From contig CAVOHV010000015.1 in the NCBI GenBank assembly GCA_963695805.1, forward strand, positions 1 to 64,000: DNA of 64,000 bases, given 5' to 3'. The notes beneath the pieces are model-generated. The model saw only the letters and a program-made list of their open reading frames with translations. It had not been told where the DNA came from and ran no database searches. Below, in pieces: positions 30,652 through 40,602 of the stretch. This DNA comes from DASUPK01 sp963695805. Its GTDB lineage: Bacteria > Actinomycetota > Thermoleophilia > Solirubrobacterales > 70-9. The translations under genes were made by a program, and so were the position numbers. Numbering within the stretch: position 1 is the first letter of the stretch; every line of letters starts with the position of its first letter.

Positions 30652-31920
30652 TCAGATGGCTTCGCGAAAGGCCTCGGCGGCCGCCTCGATCGTCACGCCG
30701 ATCGTCTGATCGTCGTGGGCGAGGGACGGGAACCAGGCTTCGAACTGCGAGGCGGGCGGATAGACACCCCGATCGAGCAGGGCCCGGCAGAAGCGGCCGT
30801 AGGCGGCGGTGTCGCAGCCGCTCGCACCCGCGAAGTCCCGGACCGGGTCGGCCGAGAAGAAGACGGTGAGCAGGCCGGGAACGCTCGCCACCTGCACGGG
30901 CCGGTCACCGGCCGCCTCGCGCAGGCCGTCGGCGAGCCGCTCCGTGATCGCCGCAAGACCGATATAGGCGGCGCCATCGAGCTTGCCGAGGGTCGCCAGT
31001 CCTGCCGCAACGGCCAGTGGGTTGCCCGACAGAGTCCCCGCCTGGTAGACGTCACCGGCGGGGGCGATGTGCTGCATCAGCTCCCTCGGGCCGCCGTAGG
31101 CCGCGGCGGGCAAGCCGCCACCTATGACCTTCCCCATCACGGTCAGGTCGCCCTCGACCCCGAGCAGCTCCTGCGCGCCGCCGCGCGCCACCCGGAAGCC
31201 GCTGATCACCTCGTCGAGGACAAGCAGCGCTCCCGCCTCGGCCGTTGCATCCCGCAGGTGTTCGAGAAACCCCGGGTCCGCCGGCGGGACCACGCCCATG
31301 TTGGCCGGGATGGGCTCGGCGATCACGGCGGCGGGCCGGACCTGCGCGATCGCATCTGAGACCACCTCCTCGTCGTTCCAGGGCACGATCACCGTGTCCG
31401 AGGCCTGCGCCTCTGTGACTCCCGGGCTCGCTGGAACCCCGGCCGTCGCGAGGCCCGACCCTCCTTCGGCGAGCAACCCGTCCACGTGCCCGTGGTAGGC
31501 GCCGGCGAACTTGACGATCTTGCTGCGGCCGGTGGCTGCCCGGGCGAGGCGCAGCGCGGACATCGTCGCCTCGGTCCCCGAGCTGGTCATCCGAACCATG
31601 TCGACGCTCGGGAAGCGGCTGACGACCTCGGTGGCCAGGTCGACCTCCCCAGGGGTCGGCGCGCCATAGCTCGTCCCGCGATCGGCGGCCTGCCGGATGG
31701 CCTCGACCACGAGCGGATCGGCGTGGCCGAGGATCAGCGGCCCCCAGGATGAGACCCAGTCGACGTAGCGGTTCCCGTCGACGTCCCAGATGTAGGGGCC
31801 CTCGCCGCGCTCGATGAAGATCGGGCTGCGGCCGATCTGCTGCATCGCCCGGACCGGGGAGTTGACCCCGCCGGGCATCACCTCCAGCGCTCGCTCGTAG
31901 AGCTCCTCGGAGCGGCCTAT
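30652..31920 (-). CDS. hemL: Glutamate-1-semialdehyde 2,1-aminomutase
   Basis: About 422 residues, the usual HemL length when read from 31920. PGGVNSPVRAMQQIG, YVDWVSSWGPLILGHADP, SSGTEATMSALRLAR, KFAGAYHGHVDGLL and VMGKVIGGGLPAAAYGG (Schiff-base Lys) are diagnostic. It makes 5-aminolevulinate. The expected N-terminus (GRSEELYERALEV) is preceded by ATA, not ATG/GTG/TTG, in the overlap CATAGG with the upstream stop. Otherwise translation must begin at an internal GTG/ATG about 14 codons later. Operon with hemB and the AhbA/B-like gene. Confidence 0.93.
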   Translation of the reverse strand: MGRSEELYERALEVMPGGVNSPVRAMQQIGRSPIFIERGEGPYIWDVDGNRYVDWVSSWGPLILGHADPLVVEAIRQAADRGTSYGAPTPGEVDLATEVVSRFPSVDMVRMTSSGTEATMSALRLARAATGRSKIVKFAGAYHGHVDGLLAEGGSGLATAGVPASPGVTEAQASDTVIVPWNDEEVVSDAIAQVRPAAVIAEPIPANMGVVPPADPGFLEHLRDATAEAGALLVLDEVISGFRVARGGAQELLGVEGDLTVMGKVIGGGLPAAAYGGPRELMQHIAPAGDVYQAGTLSGNPLAVAAGLATLGKLDGAAYIGLAAITERLADGLREAAGDRPVQVASVPGLLTVFFSADPVRDFAGASGCDTAAYGRFCRALLDRGVYPPASQFEAWFPSLAHDDQTIGVTIEAAAEAFREAI

Positions 31921-33017
31921 GAGTGCTCTGCCTCCCAGCGGGCGTAGTCCTCGGTGAAGTAGTGGAGGCGGATCTTCTTGAACTCGGTCGAGGAGTAGAG
32001 GACCGCGCGATCGGCACCGTGCAGGTCGTGCGTCTCCGCGATGCCATCGAGGATCGCATCGCACTCCTCCTTGGAACGGCCGTGGGCCATGGTGAAGACG
32101 CTGTAGGGCCAATCCTCGTAGGTGGGCCGCTGGTAGCAGTGCGAGACGCCCCGCACGGCCGCCATCTGCCCGCCGACGTCAAGGATCCGATCCTCGGGCA
32201 CCCGCCACACCCCCATACCGTTGGCCGAGAAGCCGGCGCGGCGGTGGTAGAGGATCGCGGCGACCCGCCGGAGCACCTTGCGGTCGACCATGCCGGCGAG
32301 GTGGGTGAGGAGCTCGTCCGTGCTCATGCCGGCTTCCGCCGCGGCCGCGTCGTAGGGGCGCTCGGTGACCTCCATCGGGCCCTGCAGGGCCCGGATCACC
32401 GCGACGTCGGTCTCGTCGTACGGCTGGCGCTCCAGCTCACGGGGCGGCGCGGCCTGGACGGAGGCGGCGAGTTCGTCGGTGCCGCCCTCCATCTCCAGGT
32501 TCATGTTGATCTTGAACAGGGTCAGCGTGGGCAGCTGCCGGATCGACTCCGCTCCGGTCAGCCGCTGTAGGAGCTCGAGCGTCCCCTCGAGCCCGAGCTC
32601 GGAGTCCGGGGGCGTCGCGATCGTGAACCAGAGGTTGAACTCGTGGGTGCGCAGGTAGTTGTGGGAGACGCCGGGGTGCGAGTTGATGATCTTCGCGGCT
32701 CGGTGTGGATTCTCCGAGTCGACCTTGGCGGCCACGAGCATCGAGCTGTAGCCGAGCGCGCGCGTATCGAAGATCGGCGTGATCTCCCGGATGATCCGCT
32801 CGTCGAGCAGCCTCTGAGTGCGGGCCTCGACCTCCTTCGGCTCGAGCTCCGCCGTTGCGGAAACCTCACCGAAAGGCTCGGGATGCAGGGGAAAGTTCGA
32901 CTGCAGGAGGTTCATCAGCCGCTTGTCGGTCTCGTCCAGCGGGACCGCCGCGCCTCCGGATCGCGAACGGAGCTTCGGCTTCGCGGTCGCCGTCGTGATG
33001 CCGTCGGGCCTGATCAC
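31917..33017 (-). CDS. Tandem Lrp/AsnC-type protein, siroheme decarboxylase (AhbA-AhbB/NirD-like) family
   Basis: 366 residues made of two similar halves, each with a winged-helix part and a RAM-like part: half one LDETDKRLMNLLQSNFPL, then THEFNLWFTIATP; half two DETDVAVIRALQGP, then AILYHRRAGFSANGMGVWRV and YEDWPYSVFTMAHGRSKE. The NLWF and GMGVW/HG stretches are typical of siroheme decarboxylases (AhbA/B, NirDLGH) rather than of DNA-binding Lrp. It stands between hemB and hemL. It may be a decarboxylase or a haem-responsive regulator. Confidence 0.75.
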   Translation of the reverse strand: MIRPDGITTATAKPKLRSRSGGAAVPLDETDKRLMNLLQSNFPLHPEPFGEVSATAELEPKEVEARTQRLLDERIIREITPIFDTRALGYSSMLVAAKVDSENPHRAAKIINSHPGVSHNYLRTHEFNLWFTIATPPDSELGLEGTLELLQRLTGAESIRQLPTLTLFKINMNLEMEGGTDELAASVQAAPPRELERQPYDETDVAVIRALQGPMEVTERPYDAAAAEAGMSTDELLTHLAGMVDRKVLRRVAAILYHRRAGFSANGMGVWRVPEDRILDVGGQMAAVRGVSHCYQRPTYEDWPYSVFTMAHGRSKEECDAILDGIAETHDLHGADRAVLYSSTEFKKIRLHYFTEDYARWEAEHS

Positions 33018-33054
33018 CGCTGGGCGGTCTCCATCCTCATCAAACGGGTTGCGC

Positions 33055-34077
<1,023 letters not shown>

Positions 34078-34118
34078 CTGCCGGATTCTAGGCCCGTGGC
34101 TTCGCCATCAGGTCGCGG

Positions 34119-35474
34119 CTACGCAAACCTTCGCAAGGCGAGTCTCGCCAGCACCAGATAGGCCACGGTGAGCAGCGCCAGGTGCAGGAACGGGAGGCCG
34201 AGGTCTGGACCCGAGGCTGAGAGCGCGCCGGAGAGCGCGTCCAGGGCGGGGCGGAAGGGGAAGGCGCCCGCGATCACGTGGATCACGTCGAGCAGCCCCT
34301 TGCTGACCGTCCCCGAAGGCACCAGCGAGATGAACGCCACCGGAAGCGCGAGGGCGAAGGCGAGGAGCGCGCTGGCCCGAACCTCCTTGGCTGCTGCTCC
34401 GATCGCGAGGCCGAGTGCGGACGAGGCGGCCCCCGCCAGCAGGATCGCGGGGACGATCAGGTAGATCCGGCTCCACCCGATCGATTGGAAGGGCGTGATC
34501 GCGAGCAGCATCAGCAGCGTCACCACCAGGGCGGCCCCCGTCCCGAGCAACGCCTTCTCGAGCAGCAGCCCCTCGCGGCTCACCAGCCCGCGGGTGAGCC
34601 GGGTGAAGGTGTTCTCCTCACGCTCGAGGGCCAGCGAGCCGGAGACGAGCAGCACCGTGACGAACAGGAGGGTGACCGCGGCGGCCACCGCAACGGCGAA
34701 GGTGTCGAGCGGCGGGATGTTGCCGCCGACCACCTGCTTGTCGACGGCGATCGGCTGGCGGATCGAGGAGAGCAGCTGGTTCGCGAGCGCCAGGTTCTGC
34801 CGCGCGAGGCGCGCGAAGTTGGTCACCTGAGCCACCCGGCCGCGCTGCGCCGGCGGCAGGGTGCTCTGCACGGAGCGGAGGATCTGCTCGGAGCGCTCGA
34901 GGCCGAGGATGTGGACGGTCTGGTTGAGGAACGGGATCTCGAACTCGCCGCCGCTCGCCAGGAGCTGCTCGTAGTTGACGGCGACGTCGGTGATCTTGGC
35001 CGAGAGCAGCAGGTTCGCCTGGTTGAGCAGCGAGCTGATCCGGTCGTCGACGATCTGCGCCTTCAGCGGATCGTCCTGGTTGACGAGGACCTCGACCGTC
35101 GCGGGCTGGGACGAGTTGGTGGTGAGCTCGCCCTGCAGCTTGCTGAGGAAGTCCGGCGGGAGAATCAGGCCGCCGAGCACCTCGCCGTCCTTCACCTTCT
35201 GCTCGACATCGGCGCGGCTCGATGCCGTGACGCACTCGATCTTGGCGCAGAGCCGGCTCCGGGCCTCCTCCTGGGAGAAGCCCCCCGTATCTCCCAGGCT
35301 GAGACCGGTGCTCTCAGGGATCTGGTTCAGGAAGGCAACCCGCGGCTTCTCCGGGCTTCGGGAGATCGCCAGGCCGATCAGCACGGCGAGGACGATCGGA
35401 TAGATGACCAGGAGGGCCGTGACGAGCGGCGAGCGGCGCAGCAGCTGCAGGTCCTTGAGGAGCAGCCAGCGCAT
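34119..35474 (-). CDS. ABC-2 type transporter permease
   Basis: 451 residues. The first helix (SPLVTALLVIYPIVLAVLIG) is followed by an external domain of about 200 residues (ISRSPEKPRVAFLNQIPEST ... VNQDDPLKAQIVDDRISSLL) and then five to six helices (VAVAAAVTLLFVTVLLVSGS onward). This is the layout of ABC-2 exporters for drugs or envelope lipids. Its ATG overlaps the stop of the ATPase gene by one base, so they form one exporter. Cargo unknown. Confidence 0.85.
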   Translation of the reverse strand: MRWLLLKDLQLLRRSPLVTALLVIYPIVLAVLIGLAISRSPEKPRVAFLNQIPESTGLSLGDTGGFSQEEARSRLCAKIECVTASSRADVEQKVKDGEVLGGLILPPDFLSKLQGELTTNSSQPATVEVLVNQDDPLKAQIVDDRISSLLNQANLLLSAKITDVAVNYEQLLASGGEFEIPFLNQTVHILGLERSEQILRSVQSTLPPAQRGRVAQVTNFARLARQNLALANQLLSSIRQPIAVDKQVVGGNIPPLDTFAVAVAAAVTLLFVTVLLVSGSLALEREENTFTRLTRGLVSREGLLLEKALLGTGAALVVTLLMLLAITPFQSIGWSRIYLIVPAILLAGAASSALGLAIGAAAKEVRASALLAFALALPVAFISLVPSGTVSKGLLDVIHVIAGAFPFRPALDALSGALSASGPDLGLPFLHLALLTVAYLVLARLALRRFA

Positions 35475-36223
35475 CAGTGGCCCCGCTGCCGCAGGAAGCG
35501 GACGAAGTCGTTCTCCGGGTCGGCGGCGGTCCCCTCGGGCCGAGGCCCGGCTTCCTCGCGGAGCCGGTCGAAGCTGCCGTCGAAGATCGTCTCCCCGTCG
35601 GCGAGCACGACTAGCCGGTCGCCGTAGTGGCTCGCCTCCTCGATCTGGTGGGTCGAGTAGATGACGGTGGTCCCGGCCTCCGCCAGGCCGGCGACGAACT
35701 CCCAGAGGCGGACGCGCTGGCTCGGGTCGAGCCCGGAGCTCGGCTCATCGAGGAGCAGCACCGACGGGTCGCCCAGCAGGCCGATCGCGATGTTGATGCG
35801 CTGCTGGTTGCCACCCGAGAGCGTGGACACCTGGTCGTGGCGCCGATCGGCGAGGGCGGTCTGGTCGAGCATTCGGTCGACGGTCCTCTCGACGTCGGCG
35901 ACACCCTCCATGTGGGAGAAGAGCCGCAGGTTCTCCTCCACGGTGAGCCGCCGGTAGAGACCCGCCTGCTGAGGCACCCAGCCGATCTCCCCGTTCGAGG
36001 CGCTGATGCGGCCCGCGTCCGGCCTGGTGATGCCGGCCAGAATGGAGAGCAGGGTCGTCTTCCCGGCGCCGTTCGGGCCGAGGACCGCCAGCAGCTCCCC
36101 CGCCCCGACGTCGAGGCTCACGTCCTGCAGGGCGATCCGCTCGCCGAACGACTTGGAGAGGCCGTCCACCTCGAGCACGGGGTCGGCCCGCCGCGCCCGT
36201 GCCCGCGGTGGGTTCTCGCTCAT
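35474..36223 (-). CDS. ABC transporter ATP-binding protein
   Basis: 249 residues. Walker A GPNGAGKTTLLSILAG, Q-loop PQQAGLYRRL, signature LSGGNQQRINIAIGL, Walker B VLLLDEPSSGLDP and the H-loop STHQIEEA are intact. Resembles CcmA/DrrA exporters. It energises the permease encoded directly downstream. Confidence 0.95.
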   Translation of the reverse strand: MSENPPRARARRADPVLEVDGLSKSFGERIALQDVSLDVGAGELLAVLGPNGAGKTTLLSILAGITRPDAGRISASNGEIGWVPQQAGLYRRLTVEENLRLFSHMEGVADVERTVDRMLDQTALADRRHDQVSTLSGGNQQRINIAIGLLGDPSVLLLDEPSSGLDPSQRVRLWEFVAGLAEAGTTVIYSTHQIEEASHYGDRLVVLADGETIFDGSFDRLREEAGPRPEGTAADPENDFVRFLRQRGH

Positions 36224-36285
36224 CGCCCGAAAGCTAGTGGCAAGGCGGGTCGGCCGCGGCGGCAGTGGTCTAGGCTGGCGCGTCG

Positions 36286-37065
36286 ATGCGCCTCCTGTTC
36301 ATAGGGGACGTCGTCGGCAAGCCCGGCCGAGAGGCTCTGGCGGCGGCGATGCCCGACCTGCGCGCCGAGCGGATGCCAGACCTCGTCGTCGTCAACGGCG
36401 AGAACGTGGCCGGCGGCGTCGGGGTCACGAAGGAGACAGCGGAGCAGGTCTTCGCCGCGGGCGCGGACGTGATCACGCTCGGCAACCACAGCTACCGGCA
36501 CCGCGAGGTCTATCCCTACCTTGACTCGGAGCAGCGCATCGTGCGCCCGGCCAACTTCCGCGAGGCCAACCCCGGCCGCGGACACACGACCGTGGAGGCC
36601 GCCGGTATGCGGGTGGCGGTGATCAACCTGAGTGGGCAGATGCATCTGCAGGTCGAGCGCAATCCCTTCACTGCGATCGACGACCTGCTCGACTCGCTGG
36701 CCGGCGCCGCGGACGCGATCTTCGTCGACTTCCACGCCGAACTGACCAGCGAGAAGGTGGCGATGGGCTGGCACCTGGACGGCCGGGTAGCGGCCGTTCT
36801 GGGGACCCACACCCACGTCCCCACCGCCGACGGCCGGGTTCTGCCCGGCGGCACTGCTCACATGACCGACGTCGGCATGACCGGCTCGCGGGCCGGCGTG
36901 ATCGGCGTGCGCCGTGAGCAGGCGCTACAGGCCTTCCGGACGCAGATGCCGGTCCGCTTCGACACCGCGGACGAGGACATCTGGGTGATGGGCGCCGCGG
37001 TCGAGATCGGCGACGACGGGCTCGCTCGCGGGATCGACCAGATCCTCCTCCCGGTCTCGACCTAG
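36286..37065 (+). CDS. YmdB family metallophosphoesterase (TIGR00282)
   Basis: 259 residues. MRLLFIGDVVGKPGREAL, VVNGENVAGGVGVTKE, VITLGNHSYRHREVYPYL, FVDFHAELTSEKVAMGWHLD and GTHTHVPTADGRVLPGGTAH cover the dinuclear metal site. Members hydrolyse 2',3'-cyclic nucleotides and affect biofilm or motility choices. Divergent from the ABC genes. Its 3' end overlaps the convergent glycosyltransferase gene by about 140 bp. Confidence 0.92.
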   Translation: MRLLFIGDVVGKPGREALAAAMPDLRAERMPDLVVVNGENVAGGVGVTKETAEQVFAAGADVITLGNHSYRHREVYPYLDSEQRIVRPANFREANPGRGHTTVEAAGMRVAVINLSGQMHLQVERNPFTAIDDLLDSLAGAADAIFVDFHAELTSEKVAMGWHLDGRVAAVLGTHTHVPTADGRVLPGGTAHMTDVGMTGSRAGVIGVRREQALQAFRTQMPVRFDTADEDIWVMGAAVEIGDDGLARGIDQILLPVST

Positions 37066-38661
37066 CGGCACGACTCCGCTCGCCAGCAGGGCGATCAGCA
37101 GGAACGGCAGGAACCACGGGATGTAGAGGTAGAACCAGTGGTCGACGGTCAGCTCCATCCCGATCAGCACCGCCGCGCCGAGGGCCGCGACCGTGACGTG
37201 GTCCCGCCGTTTCGGCCTGAAGGCGACCAGGACGGCGGTCCCCACCACCGCGGCCTTGACCAGTGCCTGCAGCCAGCCGAGAGAATGGTCCTGCCCCCAG
37301 ATGCTGAACGGCGAATCCCGCCCGCCCTGCTCGGCGATCGTGCGGTGCCAGAAGGTCGAGAGGCCGGGATCCTGGAGAGCCTGGAAGGAGACGACCAGCA
37401 CCGTCACCGCGAAGGCGATCGTGAACGGGATCACCACCTTGCCGTATCTGCGCAGGAATCCCTCGCGGCTTCCCTCGGTCGCTCCATAGGTTGCGAACAG
37501 CGGGCCCAGCGCCAGGGGCGCGAACTTCGTCAGTCCCGATAAAGCCAGGCTGATCCCGCGCGGTATCGGCGATGTCAGGCAGAGGAGCGCTCCAACCAGG
37601 GTCAGCGAGACCAGCGCATCGTTGGTGTTCGACTCGAGCACATAGGCGGTGTACGGGCACGCGGCCCAGGCGAAGCAGAGGAGGATTCCGAGCTCCGTGC
37701 CGCGCCGGCCCCTCCGGATTCTTCGGCCCAGGAGCAAGAGGGCTCCCATCGTGGCGAGGTCGAAGAAGATCGAGGCCGCGTGGGCCGCGGGGAGGTCATC
37801 CCAGGTGCCGCTCCAGGGAAAGACCTGTTCGAAGGGGACGTAGGCGTAGTACGCGACCGGGCCGTACGTGTCGCCTGACTGGTCGTCGCTGGGGAAGTTG
37901 CCGTAGATCGGTTTCTGATCGGCGATCCGGTCGGCACCGATCACCCCCGAGTAGCCCACGTCGATGACATTGGAATCGGCGACGTTCAGGGTGATCCGGC
38001 CGGCGACGAGTAAGACGGTCGCGACCGCCAGCAAGGTGATCGGCAACGAGGGGCGCAGACCGATGCCGCTGCGCCTGCGAAAGCCGAGCCAGAGCGCACG
38101 AGCGGCCAGGTAGAGCAGCGGCGGATAGGCGAGGGGAACGGAAGCGCCGATGTTCCCTTTGTTGAAGAAGTAGTGGGAGAGCCCGAAGCCCGCAACGATC
38201 ACGAGCAGATCCAGATGGGCGAGCCTGAACGGGCGGCGCCAGTCGAGCAGCCCGAGGACGAAGATCGCGCAGAGCGGCAGCCAGATGTAGGGCGCGTTGA
38301 TCATCCGGCCGAAGGCGCCCGGGTAGCCGCGCGCCATTCGCCAGGCCACCTGGTAGCCGGTCCACGATTCGACGACCTTGCCGGTGTTCGGGTCGACCAC
38401 GACCTGGACGACCTCGTTGTCGCCGGTGAAGAACCCCACCTCCCAGAGGCCAGTCGACGAGTTGCGGCTGGCGGACGTCGTGAGGTTCGGATGCTGCTCG
38501 GTCGCGGCGACCGCCTTCGGATCGAGCCGGGCGATCTCGGTCGCCTTGCTCTGGCTGATCCTGGGCTGCTGCTGGGCGCCCGCCGGCGCCGCGAACAGCA
38601 GGATGAGGAGGAGCGCTAGAGACCCGGCGAGAACGGACGCTCTGCCTAGGCGAACGTCCAC
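36925..38661 (-). CDS. GT-C fold glycosyltransferase with N-terminal PepSY-like domain
   Basis: 578 residues from GTG 38661, overlapping the GtrA gene by 16 bp. Signal/anchor helix (VLAGSLALLLILLFAAPAGA), then an exported PepSY-like region (SKATEIARLDPKAVAATEQH ... VVQVVVDPNTGKVVESW), then about ten membrane helices typical of DUF2029/GT87-type mannosyltransferases (YGPVAYYAYVPFEQVFPWSG, ESNTNDALVSLTLVGALLCL). The last about 47 codons run antisense through the end of the ymdB gene and look like shadow sequence, so a stop may have been lost near 37065. It may add sugar to an envelope polymer using a polyprenyl-phosphate donor. Confidence 0.7.
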   Translation of the reverse strand: MDVRLGRASVLAGSLALLLILLFAAPAGAQQQPRISQSKATEIARLDPKAVAATEQHPNLTTSASRNSSTGLWEVGFFTGDNEVVQVVVDPNTGKVVESWTGYQVAWRMARGYPGAFGRMINAPYIWLPLCAIFVLGLLDWRRPFRLAHLDLLVIVAGFGLSHYFFNKGNIGASVPLAYPPLLYLAARALWLGFRRRSGIGLRPSLPITLLAVATVLLVAGRITLNVADSNVIDVGYSGVIGADRIADQKPIYGNFPSDDQSGDTYGPVAYYAYVPFEQVFPWSGTWDDLPAAHAASIFFDLATMGALLLLGRRIRRGRRGTELGILLCFAWAACPYTAYVLESNTNDALVSLTLVGALLCLTSPIPRGISLALSGLTKFAPLALGPLFATYGATEGSREGFLRRYGKVVIPFTIAFAVTVLVVSFQALQDPGLSTFWHRTIAEQGGRDSPFSIWGQDHSLGWLQALVKAAVVGTAVLVAFRPKRRDHVTVAALGAAVLIGMELTVDHWFYLYIPWFLPFLLIALLASGVVPLGRDREEDLVDPASEPVVADLDRGAHHPDVLVRGVEADRHLRPEGL

Positions 38662-39068
38662 AGCTTGTTGCCGACGAAGTTGAAGGGCATTGCGATCGCC
38701 ACTGCCACCGCCTGCGCCGGGAGATCCCCCATCCCGCCGCGGATCAGCAGCTCCAACGCGACCAGGTTCACCAACAGCGCCAGCGCGCTCACGGTGAAGA
38801 ACCGCGCCGCCTGGAACCCAGCGTGCCCGTGCTTCGCGTCGAAGGTCCAGTGGCGGTTCCACCAGAAGTTGTTCGTGACGGCAACGCAGAAGGCAATGAT
38901 TGCGGCCGGGATGTGGTGCACGTTGAGCGGCCCCACCGCGACGGCGAATACAGCCAGGTTGACGATGTAACCGGAGGCGCCCACCAGCCCGAACTGCAGG
39001 AGCTGGACCCAGTTCTGCGGCTTCAGAGTCCCGCGCCCTATCCGCTTTGCGGTCTGGACGGGGGTCAT
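38646..39068 (-). CDS. GtrA family membrane protein
   Basis: 140 residues with four helices. QLLQFGLVGASGYIVNLAVF, FCVAVTNNFWWNRHWTF and AIAMPFNFVGNKLWTF are the GtrA hallmarks. Members help flip or handle polyprenyl-phosphate sugars for envelope glycosylation. ATGA overlap with the upstream phosphodiesterase and 16-bp overlap with the glycosyltransferase downstream give a three-gene unit. Confidence 0.9.
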   Translation of the reverse strand: MTPVQTAKRIGRGTLKPQNWVQLLQFGLVGASGYIVNLAVFAVAVGPLNVHHIPAAIIAFCVAVTNNFWWNRHWTFDAKHGHAGFQAARFFTVSALALLVNLVALELLIRGGMGDLPAQAVAVAIAMPFNFVGNKLWTFA

Positions 39069-40600
39069 CCCTGGGCCCTTCCGCCGTCCACTCCGAAGTG
39101 CTCCAGGATCACCGGCGCCAGATCCCGTAGCGCCCATTGCGGCCGCTTGTCCGGGGCGTCGGGGCCGCAGCCCACGAACACCACCGGGGCCAGCGAATCC
39201 CCCCGGCCGAGGGAGCCGTGGCTGCCCCCACCGGTGTGGCTGATGCCGCCCCAGTCGACGCACTCGTAGCCGTCGGCGGCGGAGATCAGGATGTCCCCCG
39301 CGTGCGGCGAGGTCAGAGCCGACCAGAGGCGCGCCAATCCGTCCGGATACTCGTGCGACTCGAATCGTCCGCCCGTGATGTCGCCGGCGAGCGCCTCGGG
39401 CTCGCCGCTCACGGCCCAGCGGTTGCCGCGCACGTCGCGGAGCTGGCCGCCGGGACGGAAGCGGAACTCGTACCCGTTCCGCTCGACGACCGCGTCGAGC
39501 GCGTCGGGATCGTCCAGCCCTACCCCCGTGCGGCGAACGGGCGAGCCGTCGTCGAGTGCCAGCCAGGTCACCAGGTCGACGCCGGTGAGCTCACGGAGGC
39601 GGAGGCGGGCGCGCTCGTGGGTGACGGGATGCCGGTAGCCGGCGTCCAGGATGTAGACCGCGCCCGCTCGCGAGGTCGGGCTCACCGCGATCTCGGCGTC
39701 CTCTGGATGGTCCGTGTTCGGCTGGAGCACGGCCCAATCCTCCGCCAGCTCGTCGGCGAGCGGAAGTCCGTGCTCAACCGGAGTCTGGGCGTGGTCGGAG
39801 GTGAGCACGACCGCGTGCTCGGACAGGAAGGCGTCCAAGCCGCCGCCCGCCTCGACGATGCGGCCGAACATCGCGTCCGCCTTGCCGATCGATTCGAGTG
39901 TCGCGTCGGGGCCGTGCCGGTGCGAGTGGAAGTCGTTGTCCGGCAGGCTGTAGAGCAGGAAGTCGTAGGCGCCCTCCCGGACCAGCTCCTCCCCGACGCA
40001 GGCGGAGTACTCGTCACGCGTTCCCGGCCTGGTGAACGTCGGTCCGCAGCCGGTCGGTCGGCTCGCGTAGATGTCGCCATAGAAGAACTCGTCCGGGCCC
40101 CAGACCGCGTGATGGAAGTTGGCCGCGGCGGCGGCACGCTTCGCGAGCCCCTCGAGGCCGAGCTCGTGCCGACGACGCCCCCGGAAGATCAGGAAGGGCG
40201 TAGTCGCGGTCCGGACGCCGGCGTCACCGAGGCGTTCGAAGACCGTCTCCGCCTGCCAGCTGAGGTGGTCGAGATTCATGTTGTAGACGAGGTCGTACAT
40301 CGCCCGGAAGAGTCCGAAGGTGCGGGTCGCCTCGAAGGATGAGCCGTACTCGATGTAGCGGCGCTCGACCCGGTGGTACCAGTTCATCCCCATCACCCAA
40401 TGCCCCGCCGGTCCCGTCCCGGTCATCATCTCCGAGCTCGCCACCGGAGTCACCGAGGGAAAGCTCGAGACGCAGTCCGACACCATCTTCCCGCGCTCGA
40501 GGAGCGCGCCGAAGGTGGGCGCGAGATCCTCCTCGATCGCGCGGACGAGCATCTCGGGGTGCATCGCATCGACCACGACGAGGACCAGCTTCCGCTGCAC
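39065..40600 (-). CDS. Alkaline phosphatase-superfamily phosphodiesterase/nucleotide pyrophosphatase
   Basis: 511 residues from GTG 40600. VLVVVDAMHPEML carries the first metal-binding Asp, CVSSFPSVTPVASSEMMTG contains the nucleophile Thr/Ser region, SLPDNDFHSHRHGPD and VVLTSDHAQTPVEHG bind the second metal, and a final SHTGGGSHGSLGRGDS supplies the last His. No signal peptide is evident, so the enzyme may be cytoplasmic. It could cleave nucleotide sugars or phospholipid head groups. Operon with GtrA and the GT-C enzyme. Confidence 0.82.
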   Translation of the reverse strand: MQRKLVLVVVDAMHPEMLVRAIEEDLAPTFGALLERGKMVSDCVSSFPSVTPVASSEMMTGTGPAGHWVMGMNWYHRVERRYIEYGSSFEATRTFGLFRAMYDLVYNMNLDHLSWQAETVFERLGDAGVRTATTPFLIFRGRRRHELGLEGLAKRAAAAANFHHAVWGPDEFFYGDIYASRPTGCGPTFTRPGTRDEYSACVGEELVREGAYDFLLYSLPDNDFHSHRHGPDATLESIGKADAMFGRIVEAGGGLDAFLSEHAVVLTSDHAQTPVEHGLPLADELAEDWAVLQPNTDHPEDAEIAVSPTSRAGAVYILDAGYRHPVTHERARLRLRELTGVDLVTWLALDDGSPVRRTGVGLDDPDALDAVVERNGYEFRFRPGGQLRDVRGNRWAVSGEPEALAGDITGGRFESHEYPDGLARLWSALTSPHAGDILISAADGYECVDWGGISHTGGGSHGSLGRGDSLAPVVFVGCGPDAPDKRPQWALRDLAPVILEHFGVDGGRAQG

Positions 40601-40602
40601 GG

